From positions 3,382,928-3,446,927 of the forward strand of contig JAHBXH010000001.1 in the NCBI GenBank assembly GCA_019636555.1: a DNA stretch of 64,000 bases, written 5' to 3'. The stretch is from Phycisphaeraceae bacterium (GTDB lineage: Bacteria > Planctomycetota > Phycisphaerae > Phycisphaerales > UBA1924). Shown here in pieces: positions 17,663 to 26,030 of the stretch. The notes under the pieces were generated by a model. The model worked only from the letters and a program-made list of their open reading frames with translations, ran no database searches and was not told where the DNA came from. How positions within the stretch are numbered: the first letter of the stretch is position 1; each line of letters begins with the position of its first letter. The position numbers and the translations under genes were made by a program.

Positions 17663-20374
17663 ATGCCCGGCCGCGCGAATCCCGATGAACTTCTCGCTCG
17701 CGCTCGGCACGAAGAGGCTCGCGCCGGCCGCGGCAGGCTCAAGATTTTCTTCGGTGCCGCACCAGGCGTCGGCAAGACGTATGCGATGTTGACCGCGGCC
17801 CAGCGGCTGGCCCGCGAGGGCGTGGACGTCGTGGTGGGCCTCGTCGAAACGCACGGGAGGGCTGAGACGGAGCAGCAGCTGCTCGGCCTCGACATCCTGC
17901 CCCGCCGCCGGGTCGACTACAAGGGCACGACACTCGCAGAGTTTGACTTGGATGCTGCTCTGGCTCGACGGCCCGAGATCCTGGTACTCGACGAGTTCGC
18001 GCACACCAATGCACCGGGTTCGCGCTTTGAAAAGCGGTGGCAGGACGTCGAAGAAGTGCTTGCCGCGGGGATCAGTGTCTATACCTCGCTCAACGTTCAG
18101 CACATCGAGAGCCTGAACGACGTGATCTCGCAGATCACGGGAGTACAGGTGCGTGAAACCGTTCCCGACTCGGTGATCGAGAAGGCGGACGAGATCGAGT
18201 TGATCGATCTGCCCCCGGACGTCCTGCTTGAACGCCTCAAGGCCGGAAAGGTCTATGTTCCCGACAGCATCGCGCCCGCGATGGATTCGTTCTTCCGGCG
18301 AGGCAATCTCACAGCGCTTCGAGAACTCTCGCTCCGCCGCACGGCCGAATGGGTCGATGGGCAGATGCGGAGGTATCGCGAAGGGAACAGCATCCGAGCC
18401 ATCTGGCCCGCGGCAGAGCGGATACTCGTCGCGGTCAGCCCGAGCCCCGCATCCACGAAGATTGTCCGCGCCGCCAAGCGCATGGCGGCAGGGTTGCACG
18501 CGGATCTTCTTGCCGTGTATGTCGAGACGCCCCGAACCGCCCGCCTCACGGCTCGCGATCAGGATCGCGTGATCGAAACACTTCGTCTGGCCGAAAGCCT
18601 TGGCGCGAGCACTTCAACGCTCAGCGCGGACAACGCGGCAGAAGAACTGGTCGCGTTCGCACGCGCCCGAAACGTCAGCAAGATTGTTGTTGGAAAAACG
18701 TGGCGGCCGGCGTGGCGCGAGGCGCTCTTTGGTTCGTTTCTCGGGAATCTCATTCGATCCAGCGGCGACATTGATATCTACGTGATTCGGGGAGATGCGG
18801 AAGTTGAAGATGCGGACGATCCGTCGTTTCAGCCCGCGGTGCAGAGATCACAGCCTTGGGCGTATGCCCGCGCGCTCGTGCTCGTGGCAATCGCATCGCT
18901 CATGGGGCGATTTCTCCCCGCCAGCTTTGATGCCGCCAATCTTTCGATGATCTATCTCGCGGGCGTGGTCATCGCGGCCGTCTGGCTGGGGCGCGGACCG
19001 GCGGTTGCCTCCGCGATCCTCGGCGTGGGCGCCTTTGACTTTTTCTTCGTCCCTCCCTCGCTCACATTCCGCATTTCGGATGCGCAGTATCTCGTCACGT
19101 TTGCCGTCATGCTCGCGGTTGGCCTCCTCATCGCAAACCTCACGAATCGGCTTCGAAATCTTGCACTGGCCGCACGCCAGCGCGAGCAGCGCACAGCGCT
19201 TTCTTATGACATGGTGAAGGGGTTGGCCGCGGCGTCGAACCGTAACGAGGTCGCATCGGTTGCCGTCAAACACGTGCACGATACATTTGACTGCGATGCG
19301 TCACTGCTGACTCCGGGTAGGGAAGCTCCCGAACCGCTCGAAGTGCTCGCAAGCGCTGGATCTCCAGATTGGCTCGACGAGCGCGAGAAGGGCGTCGCCC
19401 GGTGGTCCTTTGATCACGCCAAGCCCGCCGGTTCGGGCACGCGGGCGCTTCCAGCATTTTCTGGGCGCTATACACCTCTTGCGACAACCCGCGGCAAGCA
19501 GGGCGTTCTTGCGATCCGGACTAACGAGCAGACGAACCTCGCCTCGACCACCCAGCTGCTGCTGCTCGATACCTTCGCCAATCAGATCGCTCTCGCCATC
19601 GAACGGGTTGACCTTATCGAGAGCCAGCAGATCACCAAGATCGAGGCGGAGTCGGAGCGATTGCGAGGAGCGCTTCTGAGCTCGGTTTCGCACGATCTGC
19701 GAACGCCGCTCGCAACGATCTCGGGTGCCGGTGAAACGCTGCTCGAGGAAAACCTCGAGCCGGCGACCCGCTCGGAATTGACAACCATCATCGTGCACGA
19801 AGCCGAGCGGCTCAATGAATTGATTGCGAATCTCGTCTTTGCCACACGGCTGGAAGCCGGCGTTTCGCTTCGAAAAGAATGGATTTCTGTCGAGGAAATC
19901 GTGGGCATCGGACTTTCGCGCCACCGCGCCGCGCTCGCTGGTCGCCCGTTTCGAGTGAACCTCTCGCCCGAGCTTCCGCTGGTGCGCGTTGATAATGCGA
20001 TGCTTCCGCAGGTCATTCACAATCTCGTCGAAAACGCTCTTCGCTACACAGCGCCAACGACACCGATCGAGATCGCCGCATGGACAACCGATAGCAGCGT
20101 CGTCGTTAAGGTTGCCGATGCGGGCGCCGGACTCAACGCGGTGGATGCGGCGAGGGTCTTCGAGCGTTTCTATCGGGGCAAGCGCGGGCGAAAGTCCGAG
20201 ACGAACGGTCCTCCCGGAATGGGACTAGGCCTCACGATCTGCGAGGGAATCGTCAAGGCTCACGGCGGGAGAATCTGGTTCGAGCGAAATATCCCGAACG
20301 GCGCGGCGTTTCTTTTTTCGCTCCCGATCGAGCGCGCGAACGATGCCCCGGTCGTCAAGGGCGATGCCGCATGA
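17663..20374 (+). CDS. kdpD: Osmosensitive K+ channel sensor histidine kinase KdpD
   Basis: 903 aa. Order: N-terminal KdpD domain with Walker A (FGAAPGVGKTYAML, ~31-44) and Walker B-like LVLDEFAHTNAPGSR; a universal-stress-protein-like domain (VAVSPSPASTKIVRAAKR); four closely spaced membrane helices (~390-490); a GAF-like region; HisKA with phospho-acceptor SVSHDLRTPLATIS; HATPase with VIHNLVENALRYT and GMGLGLTICEGIVKAHGG. It senses K+ limitation and phosphorylates KdpE, whose start overlaps the kdpD stop as ATGA. Confidence 0.96.
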   Translation: MPGRANPDELLARARHEEARAGRGRLKIFFGAAPGVGKTYAMLTAAQRLAREGVDVVVGLVETHGRAETEQQLLGLDILPRRRVDYKGTTLAEFDLDAALARRPEILVLDEFAHTNAPGSRFEKRWQDVEEVLAAGISVYTSLNVQHIESLNDVISQITGVQVRETVPDSVIEKADEIELIDLPPDVLLERLKAGKVYVPDSIAPAMDSFFRRGNLTALRELSLRRTAEWVDGQMRRYREGNSIRAIWPAAERILVAVSPSPASTKIVRAAKRMAAGLHADLLAVYVETPRTARLTARDQDRVIETLRLAESLGASTSTLSADNAAEELVAFARARNVSKIVVGKTWRPAWREALFGSFLGNLIRSSGDIDIYVIRGDAEVEDADDPSFQPAVQRSQPWAYARALVLVAIASLMGRFLPASFDAANLSMIYLAGVVIAAVWLGRGPAVASAILGVGAFDFFFVPPSLTFRISDAQYLVTFAVMLAVGLLIANLTNRLRNLALAARQREQRTALSYDMVKGLAAASNRNEVASVAVKHVHDTFDCDASLLTPGREAPEPLEVLASAGSPDWLDEREKGVARWSFDHAKPAGSGTRALPAFSGRYTPLATTRGKQGVLAIRTNEQTNLASTTQLLLLDTFANQIALAIERVDLIESQQITKIEAESERLRGALLSSVSHDLRTPLATISGAGETLLEENLEPATRSELTTIIVHEAERLNELIANLVFATRLEAGVSLRKEWISVEEIVGIGLSRHRAALAGRPFRVNLSPELPLVRVDNAMLPQVIHNLVENALRYTAPTTPIEIAAWTTDSSVVVKVADAGAGLNAVDAARVFERFYRGKRGRKSETNGPPGMGLGLTICEGIVKAHGGRIWFERNIPNGAAFLFSLPIERANDAPVVKGDAA

Positions 20375-21135
20375 CCGATTCGCGAGCTCAAAGCATTCCC
20401 AAGCCCGAGCACAGGCCACTCATTCTGATCGTGGATGATGAAGAACCGATCCGGCGTTTTCTTCGTGCGACGCTGGAGCATCAGCACTACCGCACCAAAG
20501 AGGCCGCAACTGCGAATGAGGGCTTGATTCTCGCACGCACACAGCGACCGGACCTGGTGTTGCTCGACCTCGGCCTGCCCGACGGCGACGGCCTGCATGT
20601 CACTAGGTCGCTCCGGGCGGATTCGTCAGTTCCGATTGTCGTTCTTTCCGCGCGCGAGCAGGAGCAGGACAAGGTCAACGCGCTCGACACCGGAGCCGAT
20701 GACTACCTCACCAAACCATTCAGCATTCCGGAACTCCTCGCCCGAATCCGCGTTGCGCTTCGCCACGCCAACACCCGTGCGGGAGCCGGTTCCAACTACG
20801 AGACCATGGTGGGCGATCACAAACTCTGGATCGATCTCGAATCCCGCAGCGTCCGGGTCTCGAACGCGGGCACGACCACGGATGTGCGGCTGACGCCGAC
20901 CGAGTTTCAGCTTCTCGCGTTTCTTGTCAAGCACGCGGGAAAAGTTCTCACCCACCAGATGATCCTCAAGGAAGTCTGGGGCCCAACGCACGCGAATGAC
21001 ATCCAGTATCTCCGCGTTTACGCGGGGCAGCTGCGCCGGAAGATTGAAGCGGATCCGGCTCAGCCCGTCTTCCTGCTCACAGAGCCGGGCGTCGGATATC
21101 GCCTTGCAGCTTCGGGCAGCGATGGTACTTCGTAA
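20371..21135 (+). CDS. kdpE: Response regulator KdpE (OmpR/PhoB family)
   Basis: 254 aa. Receiver domain with acidic pair (VDDEEPIRRFL), phosphorylated Asp in LVLLDLGLPDGDG, Thr/Ser switch (VVLSAREQ) and Lys in DDYLTKPFSIPEL. The C-terminal winged helix (LTPTEFQLLAFLVKHAGKVLTHQMILKEVWG; YLRVYAGQLRRKIE) binds DNA. Probably activates the kdp promoter from the TTATGC repeats at 12739-12809. Last gene of the operon. Confidence 0.96.
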   Translation: MTDSRAQSIPKPEHRPLILIVDDEEPIRRFLRATLEHQHYRTKEAATANEGLILARTQRPDLVLLDLGLPDGDGLHVTRSLRADSSVPIVVLSAREQEQDKVNALDTGADDYLTKPFSIPELLARIRVALRHANTRAGAGSNYETMVGDHKLWIDLESRSVRVSNAGTTTDVRLTPTEFQLLAFLVKHAGKVLTHQMILKEVWGPTHANDIQYLRVYAGQLRRKIEADPAQPVFLLTEPGVGYRLAASGSDGTS

Positions 21136-21175
21136 GCCCGGGTTGGCAATCCGTTCTCTCCTACACTCTTTCTTC

Positions 21176-21276
21176 GCTCGGGGCGCGGCGGCTGCGTTGA
21201 ACACCATGGTGTTCGTCGGCATCCGTCGCTGAGACGCACCCGTAGAACCTGATCCGGTTCGCACCGGCGGAGGGAA
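21176..21276 (+). promoter_or_regulatory. TPP riboswitch (THI element) upstream of thiC
   Basis: The conserved core is present in order: GCTGAGA at about 21228, ACCC at 21238, GAACCTGATC at 21245, and CCGGTTCGCACCGGCGGAGGGAA. The optional P3a arm is filled by a 16-bp perfect palindrome GAACACCATGGTGTTC (21199-21214). The 3' strand GGAGGGAAG is also the Shine-Dalgarno sequence, four bases before the thiC ATG, so ligand binding should block ribosome access directly. Turns thiC off when thiamine pyrophosphate is plentiful. Confidence 0.92.
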
Positions 21277-21280
21277 GCCC

Positions 21281-23416
21281 ATGATCGTCCATTCCAATTC
21301 GAATCCAAACGCTCGTCTCGGACTGCCGCTGCACGGCGCGCTCAATCCTGCCGCGACGCCCAGCGTCACGACTCCCGGTTCGTTTGCACTCAAACCCGAT
21401 GTGGGCGGCCCGCTCATGTTCGCCAGCCCCGACACACCCGGCATGCCCGCGCCCAGCAGCAAGACCGCGTGGGATTTTTTGCCCGAGGGCTGGAGTGTTG
21501 TCTTGTTGGAAAAGGGGCAAAGGGGCAAAGGGGCAGAGGGGCAAAGTGATTGGTCGGGCGCGGTCTGCAGCGCCAATCCGCACGTGCCTTCACTGGACGC
21601 CGCGACAAGCGGGCAGCTCGGCGCCTCCGGATGCGCCACCTGCCTTGGAGATGACAAGGCATTTGTCGAATTCACCACGGCGAGGGGCGAGCGCCGACGC
21701 GTGCTCTATCCGAAGAATTTCCGGCCCGTGACTCAACTCGAGTTCGCACGCCTCGGGATTGTCACGCCTCAGATGAAGCGCGTCGCGGAGCGCGAGCCGC
21801 ACTTTGAAGCGCTCTTTCCAAGCGCCGATGGAACCCGCGCCGCCGAAGCCGTGCGCGATGAGGTCGCGGCGGGGCGCATGGTCATCCCGGCGAACATCAA
21901 CCATCTCACGCACAAACTCGATCCGATGTGCATCGGCCGCGCGAGCAAAACGAAGGTGAACGCCAACATGGGCGCATCCCCGGTTTCGTCGGGCACCGAT
22001 GAAGAAGTCGAGAAGCTCAAGTGGGCCGAGAAATGGGGCGCGGACACGGTGATGGATCTCTCGACCGGCGGCGACCTCGACGCCACGCGCGGAGCGATTA
22101 TCCGGAACGCGACCGTGCCGATCGGGACCGTGCCGATCTACTCGATGATCATCGGAAAGAAGATCGAGGATCTCGATTGGCCGACGATCGAGGCCTCGCT
22201 GCATCACCAGGCGAAGCAGGGCGTCGATTACTTCACGATTCACGCGGGCGTTCGGCGCGCACATTTGAAGTATGTCAAGAACCGGCTCATCGGCATCGTC
22301 AGCCGCGGCGGGTCGCTGCTCGCCAAGTGGATGCTCGTGCACAATCAAGAGAACATCATGTACACGCGCTGGGAGGACATTTGCGACATCCTCCGCCAGT
22401 ACGACGTGACGTTTTCGATCGGCGATGGGCTGCGTCCCGGCGGGCTCGCGGATGCGACCGATGATGCGCAGCTCGCGGAACTCGAGACGCTCGGCGAACT
22501 GACCGAGCGCGCGTGGCGAAAAGGCGTGCAGGTCATGATCGAAGGCCCGGGGCACGTTCCGTTCGATCAGATCGAATACAACGCGAAAGTCCAGCGCACG
22601 CTCTGCCACGGCGCGCCGTTCTATGTGCTCGGCCCGCTCGTGACCGACATGTTCCCCGGCTACGACCACATCACGAGCTGCATCGGCGCGACGAGCATGG
22701 CGTATCACGGCGCGGCGATGCTCTGCTATGTCACTCCGAAGGAGCACTTGGGCCTACCGAAGAAGGATGATGTGAAGCAGGGGTGCATCGCATACAAGAT
22801 CGCGGCGCATGCCGCGGACGTGGCGCTCGGGATTCCCGGCACGCGCGACCGCGACGATGAACTGACCAAGGCCCGCGCCGCGCTCAACTGGGAAAAGCAC
22901 TTCGAACTTTCATTCGACCCGGACACGGCCCGCGCGTATCACGATGAAGACCTCGATGTCGACACCGACTTCTGCGCGATGTGCGGGCACGACTGGTGCA
23001 GCGTCCGCATCAGCAAGGAAATCCAGGAATTCGCCAGCGGCAAGGCCGAGGGCTTCGAGCGCATTGGCGCGAACGGCAGAGCCGGCGCGCCGGTGAAGAG
23101 CGCGGCGCTCACGCCCGAGCAGCAAGAAATCCTCGCCAAGCGCGGCGTGCTCTCGCCGGATGAGATCCACAAGCTCGCAAACAAGACGAAGAAGGCGATG
23201 GGAGGGCATTCGGCATCAGGCATCGGGCAGGGGGAAGAAGCACCATCGAATGCCGAATCCCGAACGCCGAATGCCCCCAAGCTTTCATGCCACTCCGACT
23301 ATGTTGATCCGGAAACGGCGAAGCAGATGATCGAGCAGAAGGCGGGGAGGGAGGTGCTTGTGCCGCTGGATGTGAGGCCGGCGCTGGGGATTGCGAAGGA
23401 AGATCGGGTGGTGTAG
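21281..23416 (+). CDS. thiC: Phosphomethylpyrimidine synthase ThiC
   Basis: 711 aa, longer than the ~550-650 usual in the family. Radical-SAM-like enzyme that converts aminoimidazole ribotide to hydroxymethylpyrimidine phosphate in thiamine synthesis. Signatures: [59 protein letters not shown], and the C-terminal [4Fe-4S]-binding [13 protein letters not shown] (C-x2-C-x4-C). Two stretches look like repeat insertions: residues ~78-90 ([11 protein letters not shown]) encoded by four GGGGCAAA octamers, and residues ~642-666 encoded by an inverted-repeat element. Both keep the frame open. Controlled by the TPP riboswitch. Confidence 0.95.
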   Translation: MIVHSNSNPNARLGLPLHGALNPAATPSVTTPGSFALKPDVGGPLMFASPDTPGMPAPSSKTAWDFLPEGWSVVLLEKGQRGKGAEGQSDWSGAVCSANPHVPSLDAATSGQLGASGCATCLGDDKAFVEFTTARGERRRVLYPKNFRPVTQLEFARLGIVTPQMKRVAEREPHFEALFPSADGTRAAEAVRDEVAAGRMVIPANINHLTHKLDPMCIGRASKTKVNANMGASPVSSGTDEEVEKLKWAEKWGADTVMDLSTGGDLDATRGAIIRNATVPIGTVPIYSMIIGKKIEDLDWPTIEASLHHQAKQGVDYFTIHAGVRRAHLKYVKNRLIGIVSRGGSLLAKWMLVHNQENIMYTRWEDICDILRQYDVTFSIGDGLRPGGLADATDDAQLAELETLGELTERAWRKGVQVMIEGPGHVPFDQIEYNAKVQRTLCHGAPFYVLGPLVTDMFPGYDHITSCIGATSMAYHGAAMLCYVTPKEHLGLPKKDDVKQGCIAYKIAAHAADVALGIPGTRDRDDELTKARAALNWEKHFELSFDPDTARAYHDEDLDVDTDFCAMCGHDWCSVRISKEIQEFASGKAEGFERIGANGRAGAPVKSAALTPEQQEILAKRGVLSPDEIHKLANKTKKAMGGHSASGIGQGEEAPSNAESRTPNAPKLSCHSDYVDPETAKQMIEQKAGREVLVPLDVRPALGIAKEDRVV
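21514..21545 (+). repeat. Four tandem GGGGCAAA octamers inside thiC
   Basis: Units at 21514, 21522, 21530 (one mismatch, GGGGCAGA) and 21538. The same octamer, in the opposite orientation, forms the 11-unit array at 25925-26018. It lies within a variable N-terminal part of ThiC and 32 bp is not a multiple of three, so flanking changes must have kept the frame. Confidence 0.9.
23204..23276. repeat. Imperfect palindromic repeat element in the 3' part of thiC
   Basis: GGGCATTCGGC at 23204-23214 is the exact inverted copy of GCCGAATGCCC at 23266-23276. Between them are further degenerate copies (GGCATCAGGCATCGGGC on the left; GAATGCCGAATCCCGAACG on the right), so the whole can fold into a long hairpin. 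It encodes a Gly/Ser/Ala/Pro-rich linker after the iron-sulphur domain and is probably an inserted REP-like sequence. Confidence 0.75.
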
Positions 23417-23903
23417 TGTCCGAGGCGATTCCCATCAATTCTCCGCGTCCAGACTGGGATTCCGATTTCGCGCGGGCCCTCATTGGGAAGTATGTTCTTG
23501 TGGGGCTTACGACAGTCGACTCCGAAGGTAAGGTTGTCGAGCAACGCCAGCTCCATGGGCTGGTTGTTTCCGCATCCGAAAGAAAAGGAATCGAACTTAG
23601 CAGGCTGTTGAAATTCTGATTGTGCCTACTGCGCCGACGCATTGCAGACAACTTTCTGGCCCTCAGACCCGGGTCGCGAGGGTAGATGGCGGTTCGAAAT
23701 TGCGACTGGTTGGAGTTTTTCAACAGCCTGTTAGACTGCGCGGACGAGGAGCGGGCCAGCAGTATTTCTTACCGCCCTGTACTTCAAGTTTCTTTCGTGC
23801 TGCGCCTGGGGAGTACAGGCTTCGATCAACCGGCGAAGTTGTCGTGAATCCGGACTTCACCGCGAAATGGACAATCGAGCCACCCGAACCAATATCAAGA
23901 TGA
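23416..23903 (+). pseudogene. Small conserved hypothetical gene split by a 130-bp MITE
   Basis: Starts at a GTG overlapping the thiC TAG (TAGTG). The first part (DFARALIGKYVLVGLTTVDS ... ASERKGIEL) stops shortly inside the element at 23619. Removing 23601-23734 (element plus one target copy) joins the frames exactly and gives a 117-aa protein ending RLRGRGAGQQYFLPP ... GEYRLRSTGEVVVNPDFTA ... WTIEPPEPISR. That is a small beta-rich protein of unknown function whose parts read as one family. The 3' half could still be made alone from a GTG inside the element (23622). Confidence 0.8.
23601..23730. mobile_element. 130-bp MITE with 13-bp terminal inverted repeats
   Basis: Ends are CAGGCTGTTGAAA (23601-23613) and its exact inverse TTTCAACAGCCTG (23718-23730). 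It is flanked by a direct duplication TTAG (23597-23600 and 23731-23734). The interior has no room for a transposase. GGCTGTTGAAA ends are found on several insertion-sequence families, and a 4-bp NTAN target would fit an IS5-type (IS427-like) element; the parental family is uncertain. Confidence 0.88.
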
Positions 23904-24084
23904 ATAACAGGAGAACTCGAGAACAAGGCATTAGGAAACTCGATAGATTGAAAGCGCCGGGCGAACGCCGCTCAACAACGTTTGTCGGACCTGTTACGAA
24001 GCTCGCGTGCGTGCCAGACCAGCGGCACCAGCTTTTCTCTACTTGTACCTTCGCTCTTCGCGAAGCACTCTGGACTCCGTCGCC

Positions 24085-24762
24085 GTGACAACCGCGTCAG
24101 CTACAGTCGATCCAATCCTGCCGCACGGCCTTCTGCTCCTCTTTGGCCCGGTGCTTGCCATCGGTTCCGCCGCCACGGTTGTGTTCGGCAGTTCCTCGCC
24201 TCTTTCGTGCCTCGCATTGCCCGCACTTCCTCTCGGTATCGTCGTCTGTCTCATCGGCCTGTTCTTCAAGCCGCGATGGCCCGCCATTCTCGGCCTCGTC
24301 CTCGGCCTGGTCGGCGGCAGCTACTTCGTGATGGAAAATAGTCGTCTTAACAGCGGTCATCTTCGCATCAGCGAGTACCCGCAGATGCTTCAACTCGCCA
24401 GCGGTGGTACGACGCACTTCCCGCGCGCCATCCCCGCGAACGCCACCGACGTCCGCATCACCGCTCTTGGCCCATACGGATGGCTTCCCGCGCCGGATTT
24501 CTGCATCGACCTGCGTTACTATCTGCCTCCTGCCGACGCCGAGAAAGTCCGCGCGCAAGCCGAGACGAACGCGATCGCAGCCGATCCGAAGACCCACGGC
24601 ACTGACCCGGGCGCACACGCGAATCAGTTCATCCTGAAACACGGCGGACATCCGGCCGGCTTCAAGTCCTATTTGCTCGTTATTCCGAATGGCGGGATGA
24701 ACGCCGGAGGCGTGTCGGTGAACACCACGACCGGTGAAGTCATTTATTGGGTGGTGTACTGA
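24085..24762 (+). CDS. Hypothetical membrane protein
   Basis: About 225 aa if started at the GTG at 24085; the frame is open back to 24007. The N-terminal half has two or three hydrophobic segments (GLLLLFGPVLAIGSAATVVFG; LPLGIVVCLIGLFF; ILGLVLGLVGGSYFV) and is followed by a soluble domain ending HANQFILKHGGHPAGFKSYLLVIPNGGMN. I do not recognise the family. The 180 bp upstream contain no gene that I can see. Confidence 0.6.
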   Translation: MTTASATVDPILPHGLLLLFGPVLAIGSAATVVFGSSSPLSCLALPALPLGIVVCLIGLFFKPRWPAILGLVLGLVGGSYFVMENSRLNSGHLRISEYPQMLQLASGGTTHFPRAIPANATDVRITALGPYGWLPAPDFCIDLRYYLPPADAEKVRAQAETNAIAADPKTHGTDPGAHANQFILKHGGHPAGFKSYLLVIPNGGMNAGGVSVNTTTGEVIYWVVY

Positions 24763-24799
24763 TTCATATGCGTGAATCCTTCCGAGCATACGATGCTGC

Positions 24800-25015
24800 A
24801 TGCTCGACTGGGAGAAATGTCCTGCTGTTGAACGGATACCCGGCAAGGTGAGCGGGGCGTGGCTCTTCAAGGGCACGCGTGTGCCGGTGAAAGCACTCTT
24901 CGAGAATCTTGAGGGAGGAGCTCGGGTGGCCGAGTTCCTGGAGTGGTTCCCCGATGTGTCTGCGCGTCAGGTCGAGGAAGTGCTGCTCCATGCCGAGAAG
25001 AGCCTGGCGGCCTGA
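24800..25015 (+). CDS. DUF433-family antitoxin-like protein
   Basis: 71 aa. CPAVERIPGKVSGAWLFKGTRVPVKALFENLEGG has the DUF433 pattern (a short beta hairpin with G-T-R-V-P-V followed by helices), a winged-helix-like fold found in VapB-type antitoxins. Followed after 35 bp by a DUF5615 PIN-like gene, its usual partner; together they form a toxin-antitoxin-like module in which this protein is the likely antitoxin and autoregulator. Confidence 0.85.
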   Translation: MLDWEKCPAVERIPGKVSGAWLFKGTRVPVKALFENLEGGARVAEFLEWFPDVSARQVEEVLLHAEKSLAA

Positions 25016-25050
25016 TCGGGATGCCGTACTCCGTTCGTTAGAATCGCGAC

Positions 25051-25374
25051 ATGAAGGTTCTATTCGATCAAGGAACGCCGGCCCCGCTGCGCCGTGCGCT
25101 ATCCGCATTTGACGTCAAGATCGCACGGGAAATGAACTGGGACCGACTCGAGAATGGCGAACTGCTTCGTGCCGCGGAAGAAGCCTTCGATGCGTTTATC
25201 ACCACCGACCAGGGGTTGAAATACCAGCAGAACAACGTAAAGCGAAAGCTCGCGATTCTGGTTCTGCCCACGACAAGTTGGCCGCGCATCCAAAGCAATG
25301 TCGAGATCGTCGTCCAAGCGGTTGAAAGGCTCTCGCCGGGCGACTTTGTCGAACTCGCATTCCCAGCCGAATAG
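25051..25374 (+). CDS. DUF5615 PIN-like protein (putative toxin nuclease)
   Basis: 107 aa. KVLFDQGTPAPLRRAL, AREMNWDRLENGELLRAAEE and FDAFITTDQGLKYQQN match the DUF5615 PIN-like family, in which acidic residues (Asp6, Glu in NGEL, Asp in TTDQ) would bind metal for RNA cleavage. It is paired with the upstream DUF433 gene. Toxicity is inferred from the pairing, not shown. Confidence 0.85.
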   Translation: MKVLFDQGTPAPLRRALSAFDVKIAREMNWDRLENGELLRAAEEAFDAFITTDQGLKYQQNNVKRKLAILVLPTTSWPRIQSNVEIVVQAVERLSPGDFVELAFPAE

Positions 25375-25389
25375 TTGTTTACCAAACCC

Positions 25390-25914
25390 ATGCCCTCTCG
25401 CGTTCCAAAGTCCGCCTCTTCCTTCGGCTTCAAGCTGCTCGCGGTCCTCATTGCCGCGGCGATCACGATCGCCATGCGGCGGGGCTGGATTCCCACTTCG
25501 CAAACACCGACTGCATCGCAGCCGGGCGCGCCCTCATCGCCCGCTCCCGTCCGAGTCGATTCCAACGCGATCTCGACGGTTCGCGAACTCTTCTACGCGA
25601 AGCGCGGGAATGCCTGGGTTGAAACCGCCGGCCGCGTCGAAAAGCTTCTGCCTGATGACACCGACACCAGCGACAACTCGGACAAACACCAGAGGTTCCT
25701 ACTCCTAGTTCCTGGCGACATCACGGTGCTTGTGGCGCACAACATCTCGACTTCGCAGCGCGTTCCGGTAAGGCCGGGGGACATGATCTCGCTCCGGGGA
25801 GAATACGAATACACGGACAAGGGCGGCACGATCCACTTCACGCACAAGCCCAAGTACAACTCGCGGAACGTGCAGGGAGGGTGGATCGAGTTCAAGGGCG
25901 TACGCTACGAATAA
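25390..25914 (+). CDS. DUF3465-family exported protein
   Basis: 174 aa from ATG 25390; a TTG directly after the previous stop is an alternative. One N-terminal membrane helix (LLAVLIAAAITIAMRRGWI), a Pro/Ser linker, then the DUF3465 core: HQRFLLLVPGDITVLVAHNI, VPVRPGDMISLRGEYEY and HFTHKPKYNSRNVQGGWIEF. This is an OB-fold-like domain of unknown function, probably outside the cytoplasm. The GGGGCAAA array starts 11 bp after its stop. Confidence 0.75.
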   Translation: MPSRVPKSASSFGFKLLAVLIAAAITIAMRRGWIPTSQTPTASQPGAPSSPAPVRVDSNAISTVRELFYAKRGNAWVETAGRVEKLLPDDTDTSDNSDKHQRFLLLVPGDITVLVAHNISTSQRVPVRPGDMISLRGEYEYTDKGGTIHFTHKPKYNSRNVQGGWIEFKGVRYE

Positions 25915-25924
25915 CCTCTCTTTA

Positions 25925-26018
25925 CCCCTTTGCCCCTTTGCCCCTTTGCCCCTTTGCCCCTTTGCCCCTTTGCCCCTTTGCCCCTTTGCCCCTTTGCCCC
26001 TTTGCCCCTTTGCCCCTT
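25925..26018 (+). repeat. Array of eleven perfect CCCCTTTG octamers
   Basis: Eleven identical 8-bp units at 25925-26012, then a partial unit to 26018, between the DUF3465 gene and a methyltransferase start at 26031. Equivalent to GGGGCAAA on the minus strand, the unit that also occurs inside thiC. No spacers, so not CRISPR. Perfect units imply recent expansion and likely length variation between strains. Confidence 0.95.
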
Positions 26019-26030
26019 CAGGATTCTTCC

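Noticed and set aside
25925..26018. Possible CRISPR-like array
   Set aside because: Units are 8 bp with no spacers and no cas genes nearby.
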